DNA of 64,000 nt from an uncultured Paracoccaceae bacterium (GTDB lineage Bacteria; Pseudomonadota; Alphaproteobacteria; Rhodobacterales; Rhodobacteraceae). Below are positions 52,294 to 61,581 of this stretch, in pieces. How positions within the stretch are numbered: position 1 is the stretch's first letter; each line of letters begins with the position of its first letter. A model generated the notes under the pieces. The model was not told where the DNA came from, searched no databases, and saw only the letters and a list, made by a program, of their open reading frames with translations. The stretch spans positions 1-64,000 of the forward strand of contig CALMSR010000050.1 of assembly GCA_937872465.1 (NCBI GenBank). Direction: 5' to 3'. The position numbers and the translations under genes were made by a program.

Positions 52294-53244
52294 TCAGAGC
52301 ACGCCGAAGATCGACCAGCCGGTGGCGCGGGCGAGTTCCTCGAAGGCGCGGGTGGCGAGCAGCGAATTGCCCTTCTCGTCGAGCCCGGGGCACCAGGCGG
52401 CGATCGAGGCGCGGCCCGGCACCACGCCGAGGATGCCGCCCCCCACCCCGCTCTTGGCCGGGATGCCGACGCGGAAGGCGAATTCGCCCGAGGCGTCGTA
52501 GAGCCCGCAGGTCACCATCAGGGCGACGATGCGCCGGGCCCGCTCGGCGGTGATGATCGGATCGTCGTCGCCTTCGAGCCGTCCGGCGGAGGCGAGGAAG
52601 CGCGCCGACATCGCGAGCTGGCGGCAGGACATCGCCACGGCGCATTGGTTGAAATAGAGCTCCAGCACGTCCTCGACCGGGTTCTTCAGATTGCCCTCGG
52701 CGGCCATGAAATGCGCAAGCGCCCGGTTGCGCGCGCCGGTGGCGATCTCGGAGGCCGCGACATCGGCGTCGATCCCGATGCTCTCGTCGCAGGCGAAGCG
52801 CCGGCAGAGGCCGACGAATTCCTCGATGGCCGCCTGCGGCTTGCGCTTGCCGAGGATGATGTCGGCGACGACGATCGCGCCGGGATTGATGAAGGGGTTG
52901 CGCGGGATGCCGTGCTCGTATTCGAGCTGCACGATCGAGTTGAACGGATCGCCCGAGGGCTCGCGCCCGACCCGGGCCCAGATGCCGGAGCCGGCCCGCT
53001 CGAGGGCCAGCGTCAGCGTGAAGACCTTGACGATGCTCTGGACCGAGAAGGGCTCGTCCGCGTCGCCCGCGACCACCGGCGCGCCGCCGATCGGGACCAC
53101 GGCGATGCCGAAGCGGTTGAGGTTCGCCTTGGCGAGTTCGGGGATGTAGTCCGCGACCTTGCCGCGCTCCGATTCGCCGGCCATGCGGTCGGCGATGTCG
53201 TCGAGGATCGCCTTCAGATCGGGTTTGTGACTGCGCCGGGCCAT
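52294..53244 (-). CDS. glsA: Glutaminase
   Basis: This 316-residue serine-dependent enzyme of the beta-lactamase fold hydrolyses glutamine to glutamate and ammonia. Its SxxK nucleophile motif is SVQSIVKVF. Other marks are NPFINPGAIVVAD, MSCRQLAMSARFLA, and the KSGVGGGI that replaces the KTG triad. The gene sits inside the glyQ-glyS cluster, separated from DUF6446 by 158 bp containing an 11-bp-stem hairpin, so it probably has its own promoter. Confidence 0.94.
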   Translation of the reverse strand: MARRSHKPDLKAILDDIADRMAGESERGKVADYIPELAKANLNRFGIAVVPIGGAPVVAGDADEPFSVQSIVKVFTLTLALERAGSGIWARVGREPSGDPFNSIVQLEYEHGIPRNPFINPGAIVVADIILGKRKPQAAIEEFVGLCRRFACDESIGIDADVAASEIATGARNRALAHFMAAEGNLKNPVEDVLELYFNQCAVAMSCRQLAMSARFLASAGRLEGDDDPIITAERARRIVALMVTCGLYDASGEFAFRVGIPAKSGVGGGILGVVPGRASIAAWCPGLDEKGNSLLATRAFEELARATGWSIFGVL

Positions 53245-53294
53245 GCCTAATTTCTAATCACGAAACCGACGCGCCGCACAAGCGCCCAGCGCGG

Positions 53295-53328
53295 GCGTCC
53301 GGCCCGCGGCGGTCATTGGGCCGGACGC
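53295..53328 (-). terminator. Strong hairpin between the DUF6446 and glsA genes
   Basis: GCGTCCGGCCC pairs perfectly with GGGCCGGACGC over 11 bp around a 12-nt loop. No T run follows. It probably separates glyQ-DUF6446 transcription from glsA-glyS. Confidence 0.5.
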
Positions 53329-53402
53329 ATTTCCGTTGCGAGGTCGGACGTTGGACGATCCGGCAATAGGGAAGCTCGCCGCTCTGGCAACCGGGATGCC
53401 GG

Positions 53403-53843
53403 TCACTCCGCGAAGCGGTCGTTGAGCTGGCGCCACATGAAGCCGCGGCCGTCGGGATAGGTCGCGACGATCAGGTCGAAGCCCGAGGGGCTGTCCTCGG
53501 CGGCCAGATGCGCCGTGGCCCGCCCGGCGGCGAGATCGGCGGTGATCGCTCCTGCATCGAAGCACCCGAACCAGGGCGGGGCCACGAGGGGCGTCGGGTC
53601 GGCTGCCGCCGGCAGGTCGTCGAAGGCGCCCGCTTCTGCATTGAAGCAGGCCCGGAGCTTGAGCGGCGAGCTCGTCGCATCGATCTGGTCGAGGTCGCGC
53701 AGCCGGACCGTCGCGGCGCCGAGCTCGAGGTCGGCGTCGCCCCGGTGGCGGCTGTAATAGGCGAAGAACTGGAACCAGACCAGCGCGGCCGCGAAGACCG
53801 CCACGAAGGCGAGAAGCGCGATCATCAGCCGCCGGCCGCTCAT
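53403..53843 (-). CDS. DUF6446-type membrane-anchored protein
   Basis: This 146-residue protein has one N-terminal membrane helix (LMIALLAFVAVFAAALVWFQ) followed by a periplasmic domain with DQIDATSSPLKLRACF and GFDLIVATYPDGRGFMWRQL. I recognise it as the small protein usually found between glyQ and glyS in Rhodobacterales (DUF6446). Its function is unknown, and the link to glycine charging is only by position. The ATG at 53843 lies 22 bp after the glyQ stop. Confidence 0.75.
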   Translation of the reverse strand: MSGRRLMIALLAFVAVFAAALVWFQFFAYYSRHRGDADLELGAATVRLRDLDQIDATSSPLKLRACFNAEAGAFDDLPAAADPTPLVAPPWFGCFDAGAITADLAAGRATAHLAAEDSPSGFDLIVATYPDGRGFMWRQLNDRFAE

Positions 53844-53865
53844 GCCGCGGCCCCGCGGATCCGCC

Positions 53866-54786
53866 TCACGCCGCCACGGCCTCGGCGGCGACGAAGGCGT
53901 CCGCACAGGCCCGCGCCAGCGCCCGGACCCGCCCGATATAGGCCTGCCGCTCGGTGACCGAGATCACCCCGCGCGCATCGAGCAGGTTGAAGAGATGGCT
54001 CGCCTTGATGCATTGGTCGTAGGCCGGCAGCGCCATGACGATGCGCCGCCCCGCGCCATCGGTTTCCGGCGCCGCGAGGATCCGCGCGCATTCCGCTTCG
54101 GCATCCTCGAAATGCCGCAGGAGCGCGTCGGTGTCGGCAATCTCGAAGTTCCAGCGCGAGAACTCCCGCTCCGCCTCGCGGAACACGTCGCCATAGGTGA
54201 GCGGGATCGCCGCATCGGGATCGTTGAAGGGCATGTCCATGACGTGATCGACGCCGAGCACATACATCGCCAGCCGCTCCAGCCCGTAGGTCAGCTCGCC
54301 CGAGACCGGCCGGCAGTCGTGGCCGCCGACCTGCTGGAAATAGGTGAACTGGCTCACCTCCATGCCGTCGCACCAGACCTCCCAGCCGAGCCCCCAGGCG
54401 CCGAGCGTCGGGCTCTCCCAGTCGTCTTCCACGAAGCGGATGTCGTGCAGCGCCGCGTCGATGCCGATGGCGGCGAGCGAGCCGAGGTAGAGGTCCTGGA
54501 GATCCGGCGGCGAGGGTTTGATCAGCACCTGATACTGGTAATAATGCTGGAGCCGGTTGGGGTTCTCCCCGTAGCGCCCGTCCGTCGGCCGGCGCGACGG
54601 CTGGACATAGGCCGCCGCCCAGGCCCTCGGCCCCAGCGCGCGAAGCGTCGTGGCGGGGTGAAAGGTTCCCGCGCCCACCTCCATGTCATAGGGCTGCAGC
54701 ATCGCGCAGCCTTGCGCGGCCCAATAGGCCTGAAGCCGCAGGATCACATCCTGGAAGCACCGGGGCGAGGCGGGAATGGCGGTCAT
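53866..54786 (-). CDS. glyQ: Glycyl-tRNA synthetase alpha subunit
   Basis: This 306-residue class II catalytic subunit has the family segments [60 protein letters not shown] (motif 2), [20 protein letters not shown] and the C-terminal [20 protein letters not shown]. Unlike its partner glyS, its base composition is uniform and normal for the genome. It heads the cluster glyQ-DUF6446-glsA-glyS-PPDK-meaB. Confidence 0.96.
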   Translation of the reverse strand: MTAIPASPRCFQDVILRLQAYWAAQGCAMLQPYDMEVGAGTFHPATTLRALGPRAWAAAYVQPSRRPTDGRYGENPNRLQHYYQYQVLIKPSPPDLQDLYLGSLAAIGIDAALHDIRFVEDDWESPTLGAWGLGWEVWCDGMEVSQFTYFQQVGGHDCRPVSGELTYGLERLAMYVLGVDHVMDMPFNDPDAAIPLTYGDVFREAEREFSRWNFEIADTDALLRHFEDAEAECARILAAPETDGAGRRIVMALPAYDQCIKASHLFNLLDARGVISVTERQAYIGRVRALARACADAFVAAEAVAA

Positions 54787-54845
54787 CTGCAGGTCCGGGG
54801 AGGCTTTCGGAGGTCCTAGTTAGGCCGGGAGGCGGGAGCGGTCAA

Positions 54846-56294
54846 TCACGCCCGCCAATAGGCCGTTGAGAAGAGGACGAAGACCACCATGATCTCGAGC
54901 CGCCCGATCATCATCGCGGCCGACATCACCCATTTCGCCGCCCCGGGCACGTCGACATAGCTCGCCGCCGGGCCGATCATCGTGCTGAGGCCGGGTCCGA
55001 CATTGCCGAGGCAGGAGGCGGCGCCGGTGATCGCGCTCATCGGATCGAGCCCGAGCAGCACCAGCACCACCGCGATGATCCCCAGGGACAGGAAATAGAG
55101 CATGAAGAAGGCGATGACCGAATCCATGACCTGCGGCGAGACCGTCCGTCCCTGGTAATGCGCGAGGATGACGATATTGGGCCGGTAGAGCCGGCGCAGT
55201 TCGGCGCGCACGGCCGAGAACAGCAGCTCGTAGCGGAAGATCTTGACGCCGCCGGCCGTCGATCCGGAGCAGCCGCCGATCAGCATGATGATGAAGAAGA
55301 TCATCACCGAGGGATTGCCCCAGAGGATGAAGTCGGCGCTGGCATAGCCGGTGCTCGAGAGCATCGAGGCGACATTGAAGGCGACCTCGCGCACGACGGT
55401 CTCGTCGAGCTGCGCGGATCCGGCGAGGCGGGCGACCAGCATCCCCAGGACGAAGGCGACATAGACCGCGAGGAACGCCCGGATCTGGCTGTCGTGCCAG
55501 AGCGCCCCCGCATCGCCGCGGGCGAGCTGCACGTATCGCGCGAAGGAGAGCGAGCCGAGCAGCATGAAGATCGTCGAGACGTATTGCGCCGCCGGAGAGA
55601 AGCCGGCGAAGGAGCTGTCCGAGGTCCCCATGCCGCCGGTCGAGAGCGTCGTCATCGCGTGAACCGCGGCGTTGAAGCCGTTCATGCCGCTGGCCTCGTA
55701 GCCCATGGCGCAGGCCAGCGTCAGGCCGAAATAGACCGAGCCGATCGACAGCGCGATCTGCTTGGTGCGCGGCATGATCTTGCCGAGCGTGTTGAAGTCG
55801 CTCGCCCGCAGGAGCTGCATCCCGCCCACGTTGAGCACCGGCAGCAGGAGCAGCGCCATCAAGACGATCCCCACGCCGCCGATCCATTGCAGCATTCCCC
55901 GCCAGAGGAGGATGCCGTGGGGCAGGTCGTCGAGCCCGGTGATCACCGTGGCCCCCGTGGTCGTCATCGCCGACATCGCCTCGAAATAGGCATCCGTCGG
56001 CCCGAGACCGGGCAGGCCGAGCATGAACGGCAGGGCGCCGACGGCGGGATAGACCATCCATGTGACGGTGGTCAGGGCGAAGGCCTGTCGAAGCCCGAGC
56101 CGCAGGTCGCCCGCCTGCGCGCAGGCGAGCGTCAGCCCCGCTCCGAAGGCGATGGCCAGGACCGCCGCCGCCGCGAAGCCGGGCGCATTGCCGTCGCCCA
56201 GGGCGACATCCACTGCCAGCGGCAGGAACATCACGAACCCGAGCGCGAGAACCAGCCAGCCGACGATGTATCCGACCGGTCGGAAAGCCAACAT
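54846..56294 (-). CDS. trkH: TrkH family potassium uptake protein (copy 1)
   Basis: This 482-residue membrane channel subunit of the Trk K+ uptake system has four M1-P-M2 repeats. Their pore loops carry the filter glycines: AMTTTGATVITGLDDL, MTTLSTGGMGTSDSSF, SMLSSTGYASADFILW and AASCLGNVGPGLST. The gating-loop region GGCSGSTAGGVKIFRYELLF is intact. It needs the cytosolic NAD-binding TrkA, which is not in the window. It lies in tandem with a second copy of exactly the same length, 78 bp away. Confidence 0.9.
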   Translation of the reverse strand: MLAFRPVGYIVGWLVLALGFVMFLPLAVDVALGDGNAPGFAAAAVLAIAFGAGLTLACAQAGDLRLGLRQAFALTTVTWMVYPAVGALPFMLGLPGLGPTDAYFEAMSAMTTTGATVITGLDDLPHGILLWRGMLQWIGGVGIVLMALLLLPVLNVGGMQLLRASDFNTLGKIMPRTKQIALSIGSVYFGLTLACAMGYEASGMNGFNAAVHAMTTLSTGGMGTSDSSFAGFSPAAQYVSTIFMLLGSLSFARYVQLARGDAGALWHDSQIRAFLAVYVAFVLGMLVARLAGSAQLDETVVREVAFNVASMLSSTGYASADFILWGNPSVMIFFIIMLIGGCSGSTAGGVKIFRYELLFSAVRAELRRLYRPNIVILAHYQGRTVSPQVMDSVIAFFMLYFLSLGIIAVVLVLLGLDPMSAITGAASCLGNVGPGLSTMIGPAASYVDVPGAAKWVMSAAMMIGRLEIMVVFVLFSTAYWRA

Positions 56295-56372
56295 GCCGTG
56301 AAGATCACTCCAGCGCGTCCCGGCATGGCATCGCGCCCCCGGCAACCACTGTCAAGCGCCGGCTTCGCGGGG

Positions 56373-57821
56373 TCAGGCCCGCCAGAACGCCGCGCCGAAG
56401 AGCACGAAGACCGAGAGGATCTCCAGCCGCCCGACCAGCATGGTCGCCGCGAGGATCCATTTGGCCGCATCCGGCAGGGTGGAGAAATTTCCGGCGGGCC
56501 CGATCACCGGCCCGAGGCCGGGCCCGATATTGGCGATCGCCGTGGCCGAGCCGGAGATCGCCGTGAGCGGGTCGAGCCCGACCAGCACCAGCATCACCGC
56601 GACGACCGCCAGCGTGAGAAAGAAGAACATGAAGAAGGCCATCACCGAATCGAGCACGCGCTGCGACACCGGGTGGCCGTCGTAGCGCGGGGCGAAGACC
56701 CGGTTCGGCGCGTGCAGCCGCTTCACTTCGGCCGAGACCGACGCGAGCATCAGCTGGTAGCGGAAGATCTTGACCGAACAGGCGGTCGAGCCCGAACACC
56801 CCCCTATCAGCCCCAGCACGAAGAACATCGTCATCGCGAAGGAGCCCCAGGTGTCGTAATCCGCGCTGGAATAGCCCGTGCCGGTGATGATCGAGACGAC
56901 GTTGAAGAGCACCTCGCGAAACGCCGGCTCGAAGGGCCCGGGCCGGACCAGCGCGAGCCAGGCCGAGAGCAGCGTCACGAAGGCGGCGACCACCAGCAGG
57001 AATCCCCGGATCTGCGGATCGCGCCAGATCGGCTTGGGATCGCCGGCGAAGAACTGCAGGAAGCGGATGAAGGGCAATGCCGCCAGCAGCATGAAGGCCG
57101 TCGCCACGTAATGCGCCGACGCACCGTAGACCGAGAAGGAAAGGTCGTGGTTCGCCATGCCGCCGGTCGCCAGCGTGGTCATGGCATGCACCGCGGAATC
57201 GAAGGCCGGCATGCCCGTGAAGACATAGGCCATGAAGCAGAGAAAGGTCAGCAGCGCATAGATCAGCGACAGCGACAGCGCGATCTCCCCGGCGCGGGGC
57301 AGGATCTTTCCCATCGTGTCGAAAGCCTCGGAGCGGAAGATCTGCATGCCCCCGACCTTCAGCGTCGGAAGGAAGACCATGGCGACGATGACGATGCCGA
57401 GGCCGCCGAACCATTGCAGCATGCCGCGCCAGAGCAGCGTCCCCGGCGGGAGCGTGTCGAGGCTGGTGAAGACGGTCGCGCCGGTCGTGGTCAGCCCCGA
57501 CATCGCCTCGAAGAAGGCGTCGGTGAAGCTCGCCTGCGGCGCGCCGAACCAGAAGGGCAGCGCCCCGAAGATCGGAAAGACCGCCCAGGTTCCCGTCGCG
57601 AGCAGGAAGCTCTCCTGCACGCCCATGCGCGCCGAGGCGCCGCTCGAACAGGCGAAGGCCAGCACCGCCCCCGAGACGATCACCAGGATGGCGGTGGTGG
57701 CGAAGACCCGTGCATTCGCGCTGCCGGCGGCCAGATCCGCCACCAAGGGCAGCGCCATCGACAGACCCAGCGCGGTCACGAGCCAACCGACGAGATACCC
57801 GACGGGCCTGACGTCCACCAT
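56373..57821 (-). CDS. trkH: TrkH family potassium uptake protein (copy 2)
   Basis: This 482-residue paralog of the downstream gene has filter loops GLTTTGATVFTSLDTL, MTTLATGGMANHDLSF, SIITGTGYSSADYDTW and ATAIANIGPGLGPV, and the loop GGCSGSTACSVKIFRYQLML. The first and third filters differ slightly from copy 1, which may alter affinity or selectivity. I choose the ATG at 57821 (MVDVRPVGYLVGW), which aligns with the start of copy 1. Tandem duplication followed by moderate divergence is the simplest origin. Confidence 0.88.
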   Translation of the reverse strand: MVDVRPVGYLVGWLVTALGLSMALPLVADLAAGSANARVFATTAILVIVSGAVLAFACSSGASARMGVQESFLLATGTWAVFPIFGALPFWFGAPQASFTDAFFEAMSGLTTTGATVFTSLDTLPPGTLLWRGMLQWFGGLGIVIVAMVFLPTLKVGGMQIFRSEAFDTMGKILPRAGEIALSLSLIYALLTFLCFMAYVFTGMPAFDSAVHAMTTLATGGMANHDLSFSVYGASAHYVATAFMLLAALPFIRFLQFFAGDPKPIWRDPQIRGFLLVVAAFVTLLSAWLALVRPGPFEPAFREVLFNVVSIITGTGYSSADYDTWGSFAMTMFFVLGLIGGCSGSTACSVKIFRYQLMLASVSAEVKRLHAPNRVFAPRYDGHPVSQRVLDSVMAFFMFFFLTLAVVAVMLVLVGLDPLTAISGSATAIANIGPGLGPVIGPAGNFSTLPDAAKWILAATMLVGRLEILSVFVLFGAAFWRA

Positions 57822-57855
57822 GGCGGAATCGTTGGCGGCGGCGCGGGCGGCTGTC

Positions 57856-57885
57856 AAGCCGCGCGCGCCACCGGCGCGCCGGCTT
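57856..57885 (-). terminator. Hairpin at the end of folE2
   Basis: AAGCC-GCGCGCGCC and GGCGCGCC-GGCTT pair around an ACC loop with one bulged base, starting at the folE2 stop codon. It is GC-rich with no T run, so it is only a candidate transcript end before the trkH pair. Confidence 0.4.
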
Positions 57886-59003
57886 CAGCCGATGTGATAG
57901 AGCGAATCGAAGAGCCGGGGGTCGTAGCTCGTCTGGCGGAAGGTCTCGCCCTTGGTCAGGATCGAGACCGCGTCATGGGAATGCAGCGATTCCTGGTGGC
58001 TGGCCACCACGCGGAAATCCCCGATCCGCGCGTCGTTCTCCAGCGTCTGGCAGAGCAGCCGCACCGCGTCCTCCACGAAGATCGGATTGGACCCGTTGAG
58101 CTCGGCGAAGGCCTGCTCGTCCTCCCGCTTGACCATGACCTGGGTCTCGGTCGGGATCGCGGCGTTGCAGAGATCGACCAGATCCTCGAACCACAGCATT
58201 TCCTCGCCGACGAGCTCCACCGAGACCCGCGCCACCGAGCGCTGGGAATGCGGCGTGGCGATCTGCTGCCGGGTGCGCCGCGCATGCTCGCTGAGCTCGA
58301 GCGAGCAGGGGCACGTCGACGAATAGACATAGTCGAGATGCACGATCCGCTGCGTGCCCTCGTCGGTGGTGACCATCTCGAGCGAGACGTTGTAGTACTG
58401 ATACCCCAGCAGCCCCGACCTCAGGGACGTCTTGAGCATCGGATAGCTGAAACGCATCTGGATGCGTGCGTCATAGGTCTCGAGATCCTTGAGATAGGAG
58501 GTCAGCACGCCCTCCATCACCTCGAAGGAAAACTCCAGTTCGGCATGCTTGTAGAAGGACCGCATGATGCGGCTCATGTTGATGCCCTTCTTGTTCGCCT
58601 CCAGCGAGACCGAGCCCGTCACCGAGGTCTCAAGCTGGATGTCGCCGCCGCCGCGGGTGTGGAAGCGGATCGGCAGGCGGAAATTCGAGATGCCGACGTG
58701 CTGGATCTCGGATTTGGCGCCCCGGATCAGGCTCTCGGGGCCGTTCTGCAGGTCGGGCAGGCCATTGCGATAGGCGCCGTCCGCCACGAAATCGGCCGGA
58801 TAGGAGCGGCTGAAGACCGGATAGGTCGGATCGAAGGTCCGGCTCAGCAGCGCCGTGACGTTGAGCGAGCTGTCATGCGCCGATTCATCGCCGGCCCATA
58901 GCAGCAGGGTCCTGGCGGCGGCTTCGGCCTCGGCCGCACTCGGCCGTAAGGCAGGCGGTTCGGGATCGTCGAGCGGATCGATCTTGGGGTTGTGCATATT
59001 CAT
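57885..59003 (-). CDS. folE2: GTP cyclohydrolase FolE2 (type IB)
   Basis: This 372-residue enzyme makes dihydroneopterin triphosphate from GTP, the first step of folate synthesis. It belongs to the FolE2 class: VGISNFRLPIRFHTRGGG, SLEANKKGINMSRIMRSFY, DYVYSSTCPCSLELSEHA with the active-site CPC, and QESLHSHDAVSI. FolE2 does not depend strictly on zinc and often replaces FolE under zinc limitation, but I see no clear Zur box upstream. The ATG at 59003 is preferred over a frame open 38 codons more. Confidence 0.93.
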   Translation of the reverse strand: MNMHNPKIDPLDDPEPPALRPSAAEAEAAARTLLLWAGDESAHDSSLNVTALLSRTFDPTYPVFSRSYPADFVADGAYRNGLPDLQNGPESLIRGAKSEIQHVGISNFRLPIRFHTRGGGDIQLETSVTGSVSLEANKKGINMSRIMRSFYKHAELEFSFEVMEGVLTSYLKDLETYDARIQMRFSYPMLKTSLRSGLLGYQYYNVSLEMVTTDEGTQRIVHLDYVYSSTCPCSLELSEHARRTRQQIATPHSQRSVARVSVELVGEEMLWFEDLVDLCNAAIPTETQVMVKREDEQAFAELNGSNPIFVEDAVRLLCQTLENDARIGDFRVVASHQESLHSHDAVSILTKGETFRQTSYDPRLFDSLYHIG

Positions 59004-59179
59004 CGCGTCGTCTTTCACTCCCGAGGCACGGCGTGGCGCGAAGTCTACATGGGGCACGGTCCGCCGAAAGAAAGGACGGCCCCATGGAATCTCCATCGCT
59101 ATCAATACTATAGACAACCACAGCGTGAAAATCGACTAAAAAACAGTCGCGTCAATAGAGTCTTGCGAAGGTCGCCCGT

Positions 59180-60361
59180 TCAGGCGGCGTCGAGCGCCTG
59201 CCTGACGTCCGCGATCAGATCCGCCGGATCCTCCAGCCCGAGCGACAGCCGCACCAGCCCGTCGCCGATGCCGAGGGCCTGGCGCTGCTCCGGGGTCAGC
59301 CGCTGATGCGTGGTGGTGGCCGGATGGGTCACCAGGCTTTTGGCATCCCCGAGGTTGTTCGAGATCTGCACGATGCGCAGCGCGTTGAGGAAGCGGAAGG
59401 CCGCCGCCTTGCCGCCGGCCAGATCGAGCGACAGCACTGTGCCGCCGGTCTCCATCTGCCGCCGCGCCAGGGCCGCCTGCGGATGGGCGTCGAGCCCCGG
59501 ATAGAGCACCTGCGCCAGCGCCGGATGGTCCGAGACCGCCTCGGCGAGCCGCTGCGCCGCCGCCGCCGCCGCGCGGCAGCGCAGGTCGAGCGTCTCCAGG
59601 CCCTTGAGCATGACCCAGGCGCTGAACGGGCTGAGCGCGCCGCCGGTATGCTTGAGGAAGGGCTCAAGCGTCTTGCGGATGAAGGTCTTCGAGCCGAGCA
59701 CGACGCCGCCGAGGCAGCGCCCCTGCCCGTCGATATGCTTGGTGGCCGAATAGACCACCACATCCGCGCCGAGATCGAAGCAGCGCTGGAAGATCGGCGT
59801 GCCGAAGACGTTGTCGACCACGGTCAATGCGCCGGATGCCCGCGCGATCGCGGCCACCGCCGCGATGTCGATCACCTCCAGCGTCGGGTTGGAGATCGAT
59901 TCCAGGAAGACGAGCCTGGTGTCCGGCCGGATCGCCGCGCGCCACTGGTCGAGGTCGGTGCCGTCGACGAAGCTCACCTCGACCCCGAACCGCGGAAGCA
60001 ATGTCTCGACGATATAGAGGCAGCTCCCGAAAAGCGCCTTCGCCGCCACTACATGGTCGCCCGTCTTGAGCGCCGAGAAGAGCGCTCCATGCACCGCCGC
60101 CATGCCCGAGGCCGTCGCGAACGCGTCCTCGGCGCCTTCGAGCGCCGCGATGCGCTCCTCGAACATCCGCACCGTCGGGTTGCCGTAGCGGGCATAGATG
60201 AATTCGTCCGGCCCGCTCTCGACAAAGCGCGCCTCGGCGACCTCGGCCGACGGATAGACGAAGCCCTGCGTCAGGAATATCGCCTCGGAGGTCTCGCCGT
60301 ACTGGCTGCGGCGCGTGCCCGAATGCACCAGCCGCGTCCGCGGCGCCCAATCCTCGCTCAT
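59180..60361 (-). CDS. metZ: O-succinylhomoserine sulfhydrylase
   Basis: This 393-residue PLP enzyme of the Cys/Met metabolism family makes homocysteine from O-succinylhomoserine and sulfide. It has EFIYARYGNPTVRMFEERI, ATASGMAAVHGALF, VVDNVFGTPIFQRCFDLGAD and the PLP lysine in VVYSATKHIDGQGRCLGG. The length and the QISNNLGDAKSLVTHPATTT end fit MetZ. I use the ATG at 60361 (GAGGG site), 8 codons inside the open frame. It is divergent from the hydrolase gene. Confidence 0.9.
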   Translation of the reverse strand: MSEDWAPRTRLVHSGTRRSQYGETSEAIFLTQGFVYPSAEVAEARFVESGPDEFIYARYGNPTVRMFEERIAALEGAEDAFATASGMAAVHGALFSALKTGDHVVAAKALFGSCLYIVETLLPRFGVEVSFVDGTDLDQWRAAIRPDTRLVFLESISNPTLEVIDIAAVAAIARASGALTVVDNVFGTPIFQRCFDLGADVVVYSATKHIDGQGRCLGGVVLGSKTFIRKTLEPFLKHTGGALSPFSAWVMLKGLETLDLRCRAAAAAAQRLAEAVSDHPALAQVLYPGLDAHPQAALARRQMETGGTVLSLDLAGGKAAAFRFLNALRIVQISNNLGDAKSLVTHPATTTHQRLTPEQRQALGIGDGLVRLSLGLEDPADLIADVRQALDAA

Positions 60362-60397
60362 CGTGCCCTCAAGCCCCCGGCCCATCGCCCCGTGGCG

Positions 60398-60426
60398 GGC
60401 ATAGTCAAGCCGGCCGCATCGGTCAA
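60398..60426 (-). promoter_or_regulatory. Candidate metZ promoter
   Basis: On the minus strand TTGACC (60426-60421) and TATGCC (60403-60398) are separated by 17 bp, placing the start of transcription about 30 bp before the metZ ATG. The -10 is weak. I see no riboswitch in so short a leader. Confidence 0.4.
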
Positions 60427-60478
60427 TGCCGCCGGCGCCCCGTTGTCACGCTGCTTTCACCCTTTTGCCACGGGCCGT

Positions 60479-60500
60479 TAATGTTCCTGCGGTAACATTA
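60479..60500. promoter_or_regulatory. Inverted repeat upstream of the hydrolase gene
   Basis: TAATGTT, an 8-bp spacer and AACATTA form a perfect 7-bp AT-rich inverted repeat 29 bp before the hydrolase ATG. This is a likely operator or promoter element. The regulator is unknown. Confidence 0.4.
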
Positions 60501-60528
60501 TGGCAATCAAGCGGATTTGGAAGTTCGA

Positions 60529-61527
60529 ATGGCCTACCTCGGAATAACGGCATCGGAAGGCGGGCTCGTCCCCGTGGACGATGACCGCGATCTGGAGGTG
60601 GCGCTCGGGGCAAGCCTCGAAAGCCTTCCCCCCGCCGCGCCGATTCTGATCCTGATCCACGGCTACAAGTTCGACCCCGCGCATCCCGTCACCAACCCGC
60701 ACGGCTCGCTCTTCTCCTTCAGCGCCGACAACAGCAGCCGCAAGATCCGCAGCTGGCCGACGGGCCTCGGGTTCGGCCGCACCGACACCGCCTCGGGCCT
60801 CTGCATCGGCTTCGCCTGGCCGGCGAGAGCCTCGCATCTGGGCAGCCTCCTGCGCCGCGGACGCACCGGCTTCGCCGAGGTCTACGACCGGGCGCCCGCC
60901 TATGGCGAGAAGCTCGCGGAACTCGTCGCGCGCATCCAGGCGATCGCGCCCGGGCGCGTGGTCGACCTGCTGGCGCATTCGCTCGGAGCCCGGGTCGCGC
61001 TCGCCGCCCTGCCCTTCCTCGACATCGCGCCGGGCAAGGTGATCCTTCTCGGCGCCGCGGAATACGACGCCCGCGCGCTCGAGTTCCTCGAGGCGCTGCG
61101 CTGCCCGCGCCCGCCGCATGTCTTCAACGTCACGGCGCGGGCGAACGACGTCTATGACGCGATGTTCGAGAGCTTCGCGCCGCGCCGGAGCTGGCGCGAC
61201 CGCGCGATCGGCCTCGGTCTCGGGGTCCAGAGCCCCTGCTGGCTCGACCTCCAGATCGACCGCGCCGACGTGGCCGCCTGGGCCCGACAGCGCGGCATCC
61301 CGCTCACGCCCTGGGACGCGCGTCTCTGCCACTGGAGCTTCTACACCCGCCGCGGCGCCTTCGACCTCTACCAGGCGATCCTGCGGCGGCGCCCCGGCTG
61401 GGATTTCGCCAGCCTGCGCGCCGCGCCCTGCTTCGCCGGCCAGGAGCCGCGCTGGAGCCGGCTCCGCCCGCGGCTCGGGCTTCCCTCCGGCAGCATCGAG
61501 ATCGGGCAGGAACCGGGCCGCGCTTGA
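60529..61527 (+). CDS. Alpha/beta hydrolase of unknown substrate
   Basis: This 332-residue protein has an alpha/beta hydrolase core: ILILIHGYKFDP (oxyanion region) and the nucleophile elbow VVDLLAHSLGARVALAALPF (Ser in AHSLG). A candidate His lies late (LCHWSFYTRRG). It has no signal peptide. The HGYKF and AHSLGAR features resemble DUF900-like esterases. The ATG at 60529 has a GGAAG site, and the frame is also open 4 codons earlier. The glutathione transferase gene follows by 54 bp on the same strand. Confidence 0.78.
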   Translation: MAYLGITASEGGLVPVDDDRDLEVALGASLESLPPAAPILILIHGYKFDPAHPVTNPHGSLFSFSADNSSRKIRSWPTGLGFGRTDTASGLCIGFAWPARASHLGSLLRRGRTGFAEVYDRAPAYGEKLAELVARIQAIAPGRVVDLLAHSLGARVALAALPFLDIAPGKVILLGAAEYDARALEFLEALRCPRPPHVFNVTARANDVYDAMFESFAPRRSWRDRAIGLGLGVQSPCWLDLQIDRADVAAWARQRGIPLTPWDARLCHWSFYTRRGAFDLYQAILRRRPGWDFASLRAAPCFAGQEPRWSRLRPRLGLPSGSIEIGQEPGRA

Positions 61528-61581
61528 CACCGCGCCGCAAAGGGCCATGTCGGCGCATGCAGGCAGCGGCACGATAACGGC

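Noticed and set aside
59004..59179. Zur box upstream of folE2
   Set aside because: AT-rich DNA is present but no symmetric zinc-regulator motif could be identified.
60362..60480. Possible SAM-II riboswitch upstream of metZ
   Set aside because: The pseudoknot consensus is not present, and the likely transcription start leaves too short a leader.
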